The notes under the pieces were generated by a model. The model was given only the letters and a program-made list of their open reading frames with translations. It had not been told where the DNA came from and did not search any database. From Eutreptiella sp. 'Long Island Sound 2002' (taxonomy: Eukaryota; Euglenozoa; Euglenophyceae; Eutreptiales; Eutreptiaceae), in NCBI GenBank assembly GCA_964036045.1, contig OZ038378.1:143402910-143466909 (forward strand): 64,000 bases of DNA. The letters run 5' to 3'. A program made the translations under genes and the position numbers. Position 1 is the stretch's first letter. Each line of letters begins with the position of its first letter. Below, one piece after another: positions 27,617 through 38,458 of the stretch.

Positions 27617-30277
27617 CTCTTCCAGGAGCTTATGAACAAAATTTTGTACATACTGAGGCGCAGGCCTCTAGTACAAGAGTTGATTTCTCGGGGTGCAGAA
27701 ATGGAGGCTCACATCGACGACGTGAGTTTGGGTACTAATACCAAAGAGGACCATGTCCTTCTCCTCCGTGAATTCTTCACTGTCTGTCAAGAAAACCATC
27801 TCCGAATCAAACTCGAAAAATGCGAGTTTATGAAAGAGGAGATGGAGTATTTGGGTTTCGACGTGGGGTATGGCTGGTGGAAACCAGCCGCGTCTAAGAT
27901 GCAGCCCCTACAGGACATGCAGATTCGCGATGACCCTAAGAAGGGTCTACACGATGTGAGGAGTTTTGTGGGCGCCTGTAATTTCTATCGGCGTCACATC
28001 CACAATTTTACTTACTCCTCTGCACCCCTCACTGACCTAATCAAGAAAACTACTCCCTGGAGGTGGACCTCCAGAGAGGAAGAGTGTTTCCAGGAGTTGA
28101 AGAAGAAGATTGCCTCCTCCAACTGCCTGGGAGTGCCCCGCCCAGAGGGCGAGATAGTCCTGATCACTGATTCCAGTGATGTGGGGGGGGGAGGTACGAT
28201 CTATCAATGGCAGGAGCTTAACCCCGCTGAACTAACCCACTGCCATTATCGTACTACTGGACTGAACCGTGATGGTTCGTTGAAACATGACTATCCTACC
28301 AGTGCGTGGCGACTGGTGCCACTGGGACACTGGAATTGGAAATGGAACCAAGCGCGTTCCAACTACAGCACCTATGACAAGGAACTCCTGGCCGGTATGT
28401 TGGTGCTATCGTCAAAATCCCGACTCCTGGGGTCTAACCCTATTGTCTGGCTGTGTGACCAGGAGCCTGTGAAGTCTTTTCAGAAGGGCCCACCACCAGA
28501 AAAAGCGAAGCTAAAACGGTGGTGGACTTACCTGAGCCAGTTCAGGCTGACAGTGCATCATATCCCCGGGATTAAGAATGAACTGTCGGACTATATATCG
28601 CGCAACAACTTCGATGCGCTTATTGGTGAGAGCTCTGAGGCGCTCGCCAAAGAGGCTTTCCAGCGTATGGATGTCCAGCTTGACCTGTCCATGCGCACTG
28701 CTGGAATCCTGGAGGGTTGGAGTCTAACCGACTATCAGTCAGAGTATGAAGAAATTCTCCAAACCCTCAGCACTGGTCTCGAACCCCGTGTCATTGACGG
28801 GCACCAGTGGTATAAAAACAATCAGTACCTCTTCTACGAGGACCGAATTGTTGTGCCTGAGGCACGACTAGATGGGTGCCTACAATGGTCTCATCTCAGT
28901 TCTGGTCACACTGGCGCTAATCGCTCAGTGGACTTCTTCCGTGAGTGTTTCTACTCTAGTCTAACCCTGACTGAACTGAGGTCGCGTATGCAGACCATTG
29001 TGGATGCTTGTGGCTGTCATGCCAGCAAGCAGAGCGACAGTAGGGATAGGGGCCTGATCTCCAGCTTACCCATACCCTATTGTGCTAACTCTCTTCTCTA
29101 CGTGGATTACATCCACGGCCTACCACGCTTTGGCGGCTATGATAGTTGCCTCATGGTCACCTGTGGTCTGTCTCGCTTCACCCGTGTGTTCCCTTGCAAT
29201 AAGAAAATCACAGGTGAGCAGACTGTAAAAATGTTGGTCGAACAATGGTTCGAACCCTATGGAGCACCTAAACAGGTGCACTCTGATGAAGATGTACGCA
29301 TCCGCAGTGACACTGGGTGGTACAAACGAGTGCTAAATGCCCTCAACGTGGAGGTAACCACAGGTGTGCCCTACACTCACACGTCTAACCCTCTCTGTGA
29401 GAGACAGAACCGTGTGGTGGAACAAAACTTAAGAATCCTGATGAAACAGGAGCGCACCAAGGACTGGGTACGCCTAGTGCCCTGGGCAGTTCTGTCCATG
29501 AACTCACAGCGGAGCTCTTCTACGGGTTTCACCCCCCACGAACTGTTCCATGGAGGACGACCTGCTTGGTTCTTCAAAACCCCCTTCCCTGAGGACTTCA
29601 AGAGCCCCGTGGGAGATTGGCTGGAACACAAGCAGTCTCTGGCTAACCAGGCTGGTACTAACCTGAGGCACATTCGTGACCGTGAACAGAGCCGACGGAA
29701 CCGCCTACGGCGACCTGCCAGCTTCAAGGTTGGTGACCTTGTTTTGGTACACCATTCACGCCTACCCTCCTGGCCACGTAACTGCCTACAGGACCCTTAC
29801 TTTGGACCCTATCGTATCATCAGGATAGATGGATCCAGGATCCATGTCAGGTGCAGTCCACGTCTAGGTGGTGAACTGCTATGTGCTCCTAAGCAGTTGA
29901 GGCACTATCACTCCCCTGACGACTTGTCTTGGGATGAGTGGCGCCTCAGCGACAGTGAGATTGAACGTATAGACCTAGAGAACGCTGCCAGTCCAGAGGA
30001 GGCAGACGAACTTGAAGAGATGACTGCCGATGAGATGGCAGTCGATGGTTACTACGTGGTTGCAGGTATTGCTCGCCACGAGTATAAACAGGGCTGGAAA
30101 TTCCTTACCCTGTGGGATGGCTATGGGTTGTCCGAGGCGACCTGGGAACCTATGTCAGCCTACATACAACCAGATGGGAGTATCAACCCCATCTTCCGCA
30201 CTTACCTCGTTCAGAACAACGAGGGGCAGCTCCTAACCCGTGCTGAGACTATGTCCCAGCGTAAGAAGCGAAACTAA
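27617..30277 (+). pseudogene. pol: Gypsy-A2 Pol remnant: RT C-terminal part, RNase H, integrase, chromodomain
   Basis: An uninterrupted frame of about 887 codons starting inside RT at LFQELMNKIL. It keeps the HIDD active-site variant, RNase H (ITDSSDVGG), the integrase zinc motif and D, D, E residues, and the chromodomain, ending in TAA. By eye about ten residues differ from A1 over the shared length (for example ITDASD/ITDSSD, YFANS/YCANS). Without RT fingers, protease or gag it cannot support its own transposition. The absence of any stop or frameshift shows that it is young or was recently under selection. Confidence 0.9.
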
Positions 30278-32880
30278 TTACCCTGTGTCAGTCTACTGAC
30301 CCTGTCTGTGCCCTGCAGACCCACGCCTATGGTTTCCAGCGTGAGCCAGGTGGCCGCTTATCAAGATTGCAGCCACCCAGCGAGTGTTTGCCTTGTTGAC
30401 CATGTGTTGCATGGGTACTGCCCTAATGTAATGACCTTGGTGAGCCAACGAAGAACGGTGGCTTTCTACACCAGGGGGGAATGACAAGCAAGGTGTTATG
30501 AGGCAAGGTGTGTCTTCCCTCCTTGGGGACAAGCGAGCCCACAGTTAGGACCCCTGACTGGTCCAGACCCATGGGGTTCTACCCTTCCTTACAGGGTTTA
30601 CCATACCCCTAAGTGTGCTACGTATTTCTGTATGTGTGAGTGTGCTATTCCTAAGGTCCTGAGAGCAAGCCGCAGAAGTGGTGTCCTAATTCTACCCAAG
30701 TCTGCGCCCTTGCTAAACCTGGAGGGTTGGCTTATTGATGCCACGGGGTACGCCCCGGGTCTCCCCTCCCCTATGCGCCCAATTTCTGTGCTGGCGCAAA
30801 ACCTTGGGGGAATACCCAGCGTGCTAATCCAGGTATTGTTTTCCCTACCTATCTGTCTACTACAGGGAGGGGTGGCCAAAAGCTATGAAGGCATGCAAAA
30901 CGCCTGTTTGCTATGTGGCCAAAACACTGACCTAACCACTGTCACAGCCCACCAACCCAGCTAAAATTGCAGAAAAAGGGTGGGACAGTGACACACCCCC
31001 TACAGGTCCTACACACCCTACAGTGGCACCATCCTGGTGGGCGAGCACTGGGCAACTGGCTCTAGCCCCCACTCAGGACTACCACTCCTACACGCACACT
31101 CTACTGGGCGTTGCGAAGGTGAAGGTCTCATGGGTCCTAGCGACCCTCCTGCGAAATGGCAAGAGAACACAGCGCTACTAAGCAACTGTGGCCTGACGGG
31201 GGACGCCACAACCCGTTTCCCCTGCTAGGGCTTGGAGGGAAGGGGTGCTCTCGTTGCGTGCACAGCGCAGATGTCGTTGAGGTCGAACTGTCCTCGCCAG
31301 TACTGGCTGAGGCACAGTGATTTGATTTGTGATCAGCGCCCCTGTTTTGCTGGGGCAGAAAAATGGTAGCCGCCGAAGGCAGCTGCTGCGTGCACCAATC
31401 ACCCTTAACCTCTCCCACCTGTACAAAAGAGGCAGATGAAGGGGCGTTTGCGACTGTGGAACCAAGCCACACTCCAGGTATTATACCCTTCTCAGTGTGA
31501 CCTATAATACGCTGTTCGCAAACACGCTGCAGATGCAGCTACCCCTGTCAAGCAAGCAAGCTTTAAGAAACTCCTCGGGTTCTCTTAAAGAACGTACCGA
31601 GGAGCCTCTGGGTAACCTAAACAAGGTTTACCGTGCGCAACTCGCGTGGCCTACCCTTTAATGCATCATGTGCACGCAGGGAAGGGAGGCTGAACCACAG
31701 ACTCAACCAGGAGGTGAGCTCCTCCTGGGCTAACCTACCTTACTCACCATGCATCGTGTGAATGCCGCATAGAAACGAACACAAAACAAACCTAAGCGTT
31801 TTAAGCAACTCAACTTGAACGCCACGGCCGCACACGAACAAACGCTTACCTGTGAAGAAGGAAACAAGGGTGAATTAGGGATACAGGTGAAGCGACACAG
31901 CGTGTGGATGCCTAGATTAGGCACATGCATCGCGAGCACAGCGCATATTCTAACCCTACGTGCACGCTGCGCGCTCCATTCGCATCACATACCTTTCATT
32001 CCTGCTTTCAGCTGTGCAGAGCACGAGAGATGAACACCCGACCCCCCAACGAGCACAGCGTTGACAACCCTAACGTTTTGACGGAACAAGCAACACGAAC
32101 GCAATGCGTGAGTGTGAAGTGACACAGACATACCTGAGAGACGGGTTGTTGAACTGCTCTGTGGTGTGGGCTGATTTTGAATGCTTTACTCTGAAGTTTA
32201 TAAAAATTTTGATGCAACTGTGCAAAAATTTTCTTTAAAACTTTAAAAACTACGGCTCATACCTTCTTTTCCAAAAGCCGTTTTCGCTTGCGCACCCCTT
32301 TTCTTGGCGTCCGCTTCCTTTGCGCTTGTCTGCGACTTTAAGTTATGTGTAAAAATGACGATTTCCCGCGTGGTTTCGTCGATTTTCAACGATTTCACTT
32401 GCTAAATCGCAACCCCTTCCGCAAAACCGCAGGAATCACTCCCTGCTGGTTCCATTTTCTTTTTTTTCCAGCTCCTGGGGGTTTGTGTCCTCCATTGGGA
32501 GTATTGCTCCGCCCTGGCCCTTGGTCAGGACGTTTACTAAAACGCTGTTTATACGGCGATAGCCGTCCGCATTAGAGCGTTCGACTGTACCCTAGTGGAC
32601 AGACACTTTTGCTCTGGACAGGGAGTCCTGGGTTCAATTCCCACTGCCCCCACACTTTTTCCAAAGGTTTTCGCCGCACGCCGGCGACTTTTGAGGAATG
32701 CCCCTGCGAAGGGACATCATTCACGGTACATTACACTGTTTTTCAAGGGTCCCTACAGTGTGATAGGCTTCTATGAAGTGATGAGGATGTTGTTGGTAAG
32801 TTTAATGCATTTTTTGAGGTAATTTTGGGAATATTTGAGCCTTTTTCCTTGGTCCTACTAGCTTAGCTAACTAGTACTCC
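30278..32880 (+). other. Gypsy-A2 3' non-coding region
   Basis: Homologous to 7438-10010 on the other strand but more diverged than the adjacent pol, with small indels and replaced stretches (for example just after 30600). No conserved ORF. Confidence 0.7.
32575..32655 (+). ncRNA. tRNA-like / tRNA-derived segment, second copy
   Basis: A-box-like TGTACCCTAGTGG (32586-32598) and B box GGTTCAATTCC (32631-32641) are both retained although flanking bases have changed. The acceptor stem is not formed. Confidence 0.45.
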
Positions 32881-32887
32881 AGGGGGG

Positions 32888-33600
32888 AGTAAGAAAAAGT
32901 CACTGCCATGTCTTTCTTGGAGGGCTTGATCCAGGCTAAGCCCCCCTTAAAACCCTTTGTTGATGCTGAGACAAACTTAAGTGTTTTTATCTCTCTTTTG
33001 TTGCCTAAAGTACACTTTCTCAAGGTAACTAGGGTTGTGACCCTAGCCCCCCCCATGAAGTTCACCCCTACCACTCAACTGAGCGGAGGTACCTTCCTTC
33101 ATGGAGGACATACCAAAATAAATCAGGCATTTCATGCCTGTAGGCCTTGGAGGTTAAGCCTAAGTGGTCTCCCACCCCAAGACCCCTATACTCAATTGAT
33201 TCTACCACTTATTGTGGTCCTACTTTGTAACTGTTTCTGAATTCAGTTGCTTGGCCAAGTCATTTTCTGTGTGGTCCTGACATCTATGCCCCTCAGTCCT
33301 AACCAGCACCATTTCACCCAAAAGAGTGCACATGAAGTGCCTATTGCAACCTCTGAGGCTAGAGTCTGACCAATTTTCTTATAAAATCTTTTGTATTATC
33401 CATTTGTGATTGAATCTATGTGCATATACCTGCTTTGTCTATCTGCAGCCCTTCTGTGTTATACTGGATTACAAAACCAATCATTGATTCGATCCACATT
33501 CAGTCCTTGCTCTACTTGCTGCTTCGGTTTGGGGTTTTCAACTACAAAACCTGCAGGAATACATCAAAAGACCTAGGGCATAATTCAAGGACATCTTTCT
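32888..33600 (+). repeat. Gypsy-A2 3' LTR
   Basis: Starts AGTAAGAAAAAG after an AGGGGGG polypurine run and ends GGACATCTTTCT. 713 bp compared with 727 in A1, with a few small deletions and substitutions. Confidence 0.92.
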
Positions 33601-33638
33601 CTTCATCTTCATCGTCTTCACTGTCGTGCTTGTAACAC

Positions 33639-33663
33639 ATGGACCCCAAGGGCAAGGCCTCAG
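33639..33663 (+). CDS. 5' piece of a chimeric ORF, split by Gypsy-C
   Basis: An ATG 38 bases after the A2 LTR reads MDPKGKAS and runs into the TCAG duplication at 33660-33663. Removing Gypsy-C and one TCAG joins it in frame to 61593, where an RT fragment follows. Whether it was ever expressed from the LTR is unknown. Confidence 0.35.
33660..33663. repeat. Target site duplication TCAG (left of Gypsy-C)
   Basis: TCAG abuts the LTR start TGAAGCGG; its partner is at 61589-61592. Confidence 0.8.
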
Positions 33664-36600
33664 TGAAGCGGTACCCAGAACCCCATGACCATGGTGGGAT
33701 ATACAACCGGTCTCCGTGTGCCCACTAACCTCATGTACGGAGGGGAAGACGCCCGGTGAAGCCCGGTGAGGGCCCGGCAGGAGCGTGTCCCTTGCCGTAA
33801 AGCCCCCGTGACGGCATTCCGGCCACTTGGGGCATGTTACCATGTACCGGCAAACTACCATTTGCCGGTATCTTACTATTTCACTCCAATCTGCCCCGCA
33901 CCGCCTTCGGCCGTCGATTCGGCAACCTAACCCTAACAACAGATGTAGGTAAGACGTGTTGGTGTGAGAGATCTGGGCATTTCAGCTATTAGCGGCCGCA
34001 TCGGCAACCGATGCGTCGCCCGCTGAGATTTACACATCAGAATATCAGGAATCAACAGGGTTTTATTTTCATATTGTTTCCGTAAATTTTCACGCTTCCG
34101 TTCTGATGATCAATGTTTTGACTGGTGGCGGTTTGCTCGCGACTTTAGCGTAACCGCCAGTTTAACGGTCATTTACAGACATTTTAGCGCAATCCGTGAC
34201 GAAGACTCTAAAGTCTTCAGGAATTGCATTGATGCATCTGCAATTTTCACATTGTACACTCGCAACCTTAATCCGAATTTTTCAGGATGTCGAAATCGGA
34301 TTTTCGACTTCCACATCCCCGCACTTGATTTGACCTCTTTTGAGTGGACCTACGTGCTTCCCTATGCACGAATCAACTTTCCTTTTGTCTTGCCCTCCAT
34401 TTGTCTTAGAGATATGGGCAAAACAAAGTTGATTCGTGAGGCCACTTGTGAGGGTCATATCTCGTGCTACTTGCGAGGAATGACAATAGGGAAGCATGGG
34501 ATGTATTCACAATACTCCCGACGTAATTTAGGAAGCTTTATACGCCTTGCGTCTCCACACGTGCGCGCTAGCGTAATGGATCATGGTCAAGAGGGTAGAG
34601 TTTGCGTTATAACTCTTTGGCCATGATATTGCGTGGGTTAAGATAACTTTCGAGTGTAGCGCGCGAGTGTTGGTGTTGCATAGGAACTTTCCTTGAGTTC
34701 CTATGAGCGATTGACACAAAGTTATGCCCTTGGAGGGGCATGACATATCGTGGGGGGAGCTACCTTTTTGGGCAGTATGTGGTATGTGCCATGTGTTGTA
34801 TTGCGTGCCCATTTGGCGGGTTTGGCTAAGAGCGATACACCCACCAATGGACCTCATATTGCACGAGGCCCTTCCTTATACTCCCCACGATCAATTGCAA
34901 GCCTAACCTTCGTGGAGGGAAGGTTGTGTGGCGATCCCAAAGCGATGCGTTGGGAGCAAGGTGTGTGTTTTGCAATTTTCCATATTTTCATGTGCCCACT
35001 TGGGAAGTAGCGCTCGTGACCTTTCAAAGCGCCCCAAGTGGAGCACATAGGTGGAATCGAAGGTCATTGGTGTCAAGTCATCCTGTTTAGAAGGATTGGT
35101 CGATTACTAAATCCAAGCCGAAGATATTATAATATATTTGTGCGCCTTTCAAGGCACTTTTGAGTTTTTTTCGCCAATATTGCTGTTTTTTGCCCGTCAT
35201 GATGTCAAGTGGCGACCGTGTTTCTCAACGTTGCGCTCAATTGACATCATGACTCAAGTATATTATGAGGGTACATACTTCGGTGCCCAACATATCTTAG
35301 ACCCAGCGAATAACTCCTCTTGGGCTTGGCATACCGTGGCCGCCATGGTGGCGATTTGGGACTATCCCAAATCATGGGCTCACTTGGCGACCCTGCCATT
35401 TCCAAAACCGGAGGAGTTGGGCGACGCCCAAAAGATATGTTGGACACATATGACTTGATACCAATCCTATGGCACACTCCGGTCCAAGTCGGGCATGTGC
35501 CTCATTTGCCCCAAACCATGAGTGTGCGCATTTTCGGCCATTTTGAGCAATTTTCCACATTTTCTGCCCGCCGTGCACCATGTTCAGCTACCTCGTGCAC
35601 GCCGGACGCATGGACCAATGGACCATATATGACATGGGTGTTATGTATATTGGTCCCCATGGTTCACACACCACGTGGGCGAAGCGAAGCAACCTTCGTT
35701 AAGGTGCTAGCCCAAAGTGAGTGCGGACAATTTTGCCATTTTGGCATTTGTGGACCCAATTGAGATTGTCCCCACGCCAAGTGGCATGGAGATCTTTGAG
35801 AGCCAAGGGCATGGGAGTCTCTGTTGGGTTCCCCGTGGATCGCATATGGAATGTTGGATTCGATCTCCAAGCCGGCGTGGAGATATACTATTGGGAGCAC
35901 CCCCAAATTTTGGCTCATTTTGAGTAGCCAAAATGACCCCCTTTTGGGACCCCAATTTCACCCCCCCGTGTGGTCAATTGGCGGCCCCATATCTCTATGC
36001 CCACAGTGAGCCCGGACCTAATTTCAAGTTGTACACTCAGATAGGTATCCTAGGTCCTGCCTCCTATCCTGTGAGCCATTGGGCTTGCCCTGGCCGGGCC
36101 AGCCACGCGTGAGAATGATGCCAAATTTGGTGATTTTGGCATCATGACCCCACTTGACGAACCCGTGGTGCCCTGATGTCGGGACCTCAGAGGGAACCAG
36201 GTTGGGTGAGGGCTCCAGAGGGTTCGTATTCGAAGGGCATAGGGTCAGTTGCCTCGTCCCTACCTCTGGCGGGTCCGGACGAGGGGTCAATTTTGGAGAT
36301 TTTTGAGCTAAGGTCAGTTTGGGCTGAAACAGCCCATTTTCAGCTACCAACTCCTGGGGGATATTGGCGGGGCCATATCTCTGGCTCGGAGAGGAGTTGG
36401 GACCTGCCGTTAAGGCAGCATGGGGAGCCACTGTCGTTTGGCCTTGGAGCCCCTTGGTTCCGAGGAACTCGCCTGTGGCTGGGCGAGACACCTCCCCTAT
36501 TGGCAGGGTTTCAGGGTCCGGACTGAGCAGGGCATGGGTTGTGTTTGAGCCCCCGCCCCCACCAGCCACTGAGAGGGTCGGACCTGGGATCTGGATATGA

Positions 36601-36850
36601 GTTGGGACTGAGTGTCTATTGTCCTGTGATGCCCTTACCCCAGTCCAGTCTCAACCCCATGTGTACATATCCTGATGTGTTGCTGTACATACTTTTGTTC
36701 CCTTGTTTCAGAGTGGCAAGGATCCTGAAATGCTTTGTCACATGACACGAGCGCAATGATGCCCCTGTGAGCGTAGTGCTTTGCCTGCCTGCTCACTTGT
36801 GCGTGTCCACCGCAGCGTCCCGTGGCCAGGCCCCCCACGGGAACGCGTCA
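33664..36850 (+). repeat. Gypsy-C 5' LTR (3187 bp)
   Basis: TG...CA ended direct repeat of 58404-61588. It has no long conserved ORF. It contains a perfect 8-bp hairpin (33997-34015), a GAAGACT/AGTCTTC hairpin (34201-34218) and a perfect 13-bp inverted repeat (35196-35208 with 35241-35253), all retained in the other LTR. Confidence 0.95.
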
Positions 36851-37184
36851 AAAGCGTTTCACCGCCGCTGGGTTACCCATCCCTCGCGTGCCACTCGGGG
36901 CCACCAACCCCGAGCAGCGCGGCGCAGCAGATCGCAGCTCGCAGCTCGCAGCGCAGCGCAGCGGCCCGCAGCGCCGCCCAGCGACAGCGCCGAGTCCGTG
37001 AAGGAAGTGCAGGGAGCAGAACTCCGTTATCAACGAGTTACCTCGGCCGACCAGCAAGGCCGCACTCCCAGCTACAGCAACCACTTCCACAACCACCGGC
37101 CGACCAGCACCGGCCGCACTCCCAGTCCAGTGCTACATCACCCACCTCAACAACCACCCCAGGACCACTCCATCGAGAGCACCG
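36851..37184 (+). other. Gypsy-C leader
   Basis: Begins AAAGCGTTTCACC right after the LTR. A tRNA-complementary primer site could not be assigned. A run of GC-rich short repeats (GCAGCTCGCAGCGCAGCGCAGCGGCC) lies near 36940. Confidence 0.5.
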
Positions 37185-38065
37185 ATGGTGAACTGGGACG
37201 AGGCGGGCAAGACGTGGCCGCAGCCCCACCCCCATGCGGCGCACCTACTGCGTGGGTTGCTGTGGGGGCAGCAATACCGCCACAGCAATCCCCAGTGCGA
37301 AGGCGGCATGCCCGGGAGCTTCGAGCTCCGTGAAGACATGGGCGAGGACCGCCTGCGGGCAGTGGAGGAATGGCTGCGGGTGGAAGGGTATGAGTACCGC
37401 TTCCGCCGCAAGCGCTGGAGGACCTGGACCCGCCCGGACAGCCCCGGCGAAAGGCTGCGCCCCGACGGGATTGAGGAGGACGAGAAGCCCAACGAGTACC
37501 CGTCGGGCGCTCGATCAATGTCTCCATGTGGGACATGATCGAGAAGGAGTTTCCGGCGCTGGGGAACGAGCGCAGGCTGCAGGGCAGCAGCAGCAGCGCG
37601 TCTCCTGGGAAGGAGAAGAGTTCCGCCGGGGACAGGAGGCGGGACAGGAAGTGGCGGGAGTACCAGGAATCCCTGGCCGCCGAAGTCGCCGAAGGCGCCA
37701 GGGGCGGAACCCCAGCCCAGAGCCCCCAACGGGCCAATGGCGGTCACCACCCCGGCCACACCACCCTTGGTGACTTCCTGGAAGTCGCCCAGCAGGCCAA
37801 GGCCAAGCCCCGTCCGCTGCTCCTGAGGAAGTCAGGCCCCAGCAGCGACGTGGAGTCGGCCCACCGCGGGAGGATGCCGGCTGACCAGGACAGCTCCAGC
37901 GGCAGCGTTGCTCCCCACCAAAGGGATGTGGCGCGCGCCTGCGAGCGCACCTGCGGGGTGCCCTGCAACCTTCGGGTTGCCCGGCAACGGGCCACGCAGC
38001 AGAACGCTGCCGTGGAGGGCGCCGTCGGCATCGCCCATGAGGAGGCCACTGAGTGGGGCAGAGGC
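37185..38065 (+). pseudogene. gag: Gypsy-C gag, 5' part (before the Gypsy-B insertion)
   Basis: Starts at ATG 37185 (MVNWDEAGKTW) with a basic, Trp-rich segment (EEWLRVEGYEYRFRRKRW). The frame shifts near 37505 into that of GRSINVSMWDMIEKEF and runs, Arg/Ser/Gln-rich, to EEATEWGRG at 38065. There Gypsy-B (TSD AGGC) interrupts it, and it resumes in frame at 48481. The single-base shift marks this copy as damaged. No domain recognised; gag is inferred from its position upstream of the capsid-like region. Confidence 0.55.
38062..38065. repeat. Target site duplication AGGC (left of Gypsy-B)
   Basis: AGGC abuts LTR start TGTTATGG; its partner is at 48477-48480. Confidence 0.8.
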
Positions 38066-38365
38066 TGTTATGGCTTCGAACAGCAGCAGCGCAACAGCGC
38101 AGCGCAACAGCGCGCAAATCGCAAGTCGCAGTCGCAATCGCACTGACAGTCTGTGAATAATAAAGAAGCATTGAATGCCAACTGTGAATGAGCGCTGTAA
38201 GATACTTCGATCTTTGAACAGGGTTTATGTCTTCGAGATTGTGTTATTATTGGTGCCCCGTCTAAAGATCGTGCGAGGTTTGTCGATTGGGATTTTGGAT
38301 TTCGGATTTTGAGAAACAAAGAGGCACAGGAGTGCAGTCGAGTTCCCAAGAAACAAACCACAACA
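38066..38365 (+). repeat. Gypsy-B 5' LTR (300 bp)
   Basis: TG...CA ends. It holds AATAATAAAG-type A-rich sequence near 38155 and five TCGA tetramers. It matches 48177-48476 with six differences. Confidence 0.95.
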
Positions 38366-38367
38366 AG

Positions 38368-38385
38368 TGGTAGCCAGCTAGGTGG
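38368..38385 (+). other. Gypsy-B primer binding site (tRNA not identified)
   Basis: TGGTAGCCAGCTAGGTGG begins two bases after the LTR; the TGG start is the usual complement of tRNA CCA. The matching tRNA is not determined. Confidence 0.55.
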
Positions 38386-38458
38386 CGAGGAGGATCAATC
38401 TTCGAGATCAATCTTCGACGCCGCAACGCCGTCAACTTGATTTGGACTTCGATCTACA

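Larger units (their letters stand above)
27617..33600 (+). mobile_element. Gypsy-A2: 5'-truncated copy of the Gypsy-A family
   Basis: It matches Gypsy-A1 in opposite orientation from within RT (CTCTTCCAGGAGCTTATG) through integrase, the 3' non-coding region and one LTR. The 5' LTR, gag, protease, the Dam-like module and the first half of RT are missing. The break at 27617 follows CTACCTACCTACCT. No target duplication is visible, as expected for a truncated copy. Confidence 0.93.

Noticed and set aside
34252-34626. A 124-codon frame present in both Gypsy-C LTRs (also at 58992)
   Set aside because: The two LTRs are copies of one sequence at insertion, so sharing is not evidence of coding; no motif and ordinary length.
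35900-35925. ATTTTGGCTCATTTTGAG resembling the dinoflagellate spliced-leader core
   Set aside because: Only a partial match, inside an LTR and not followed by a gene start; similar ATTTTGG words recur by chance in this AT-rich stretch.
36767-37333. Frame of 188 codons beginning in the Gypsy-C 5' LTR
   Set aside because: It crosses the LTR boundary, is low-complexity Arg/Ser/Gln/Ala, and overlaps the better-supported gag start at 37185.
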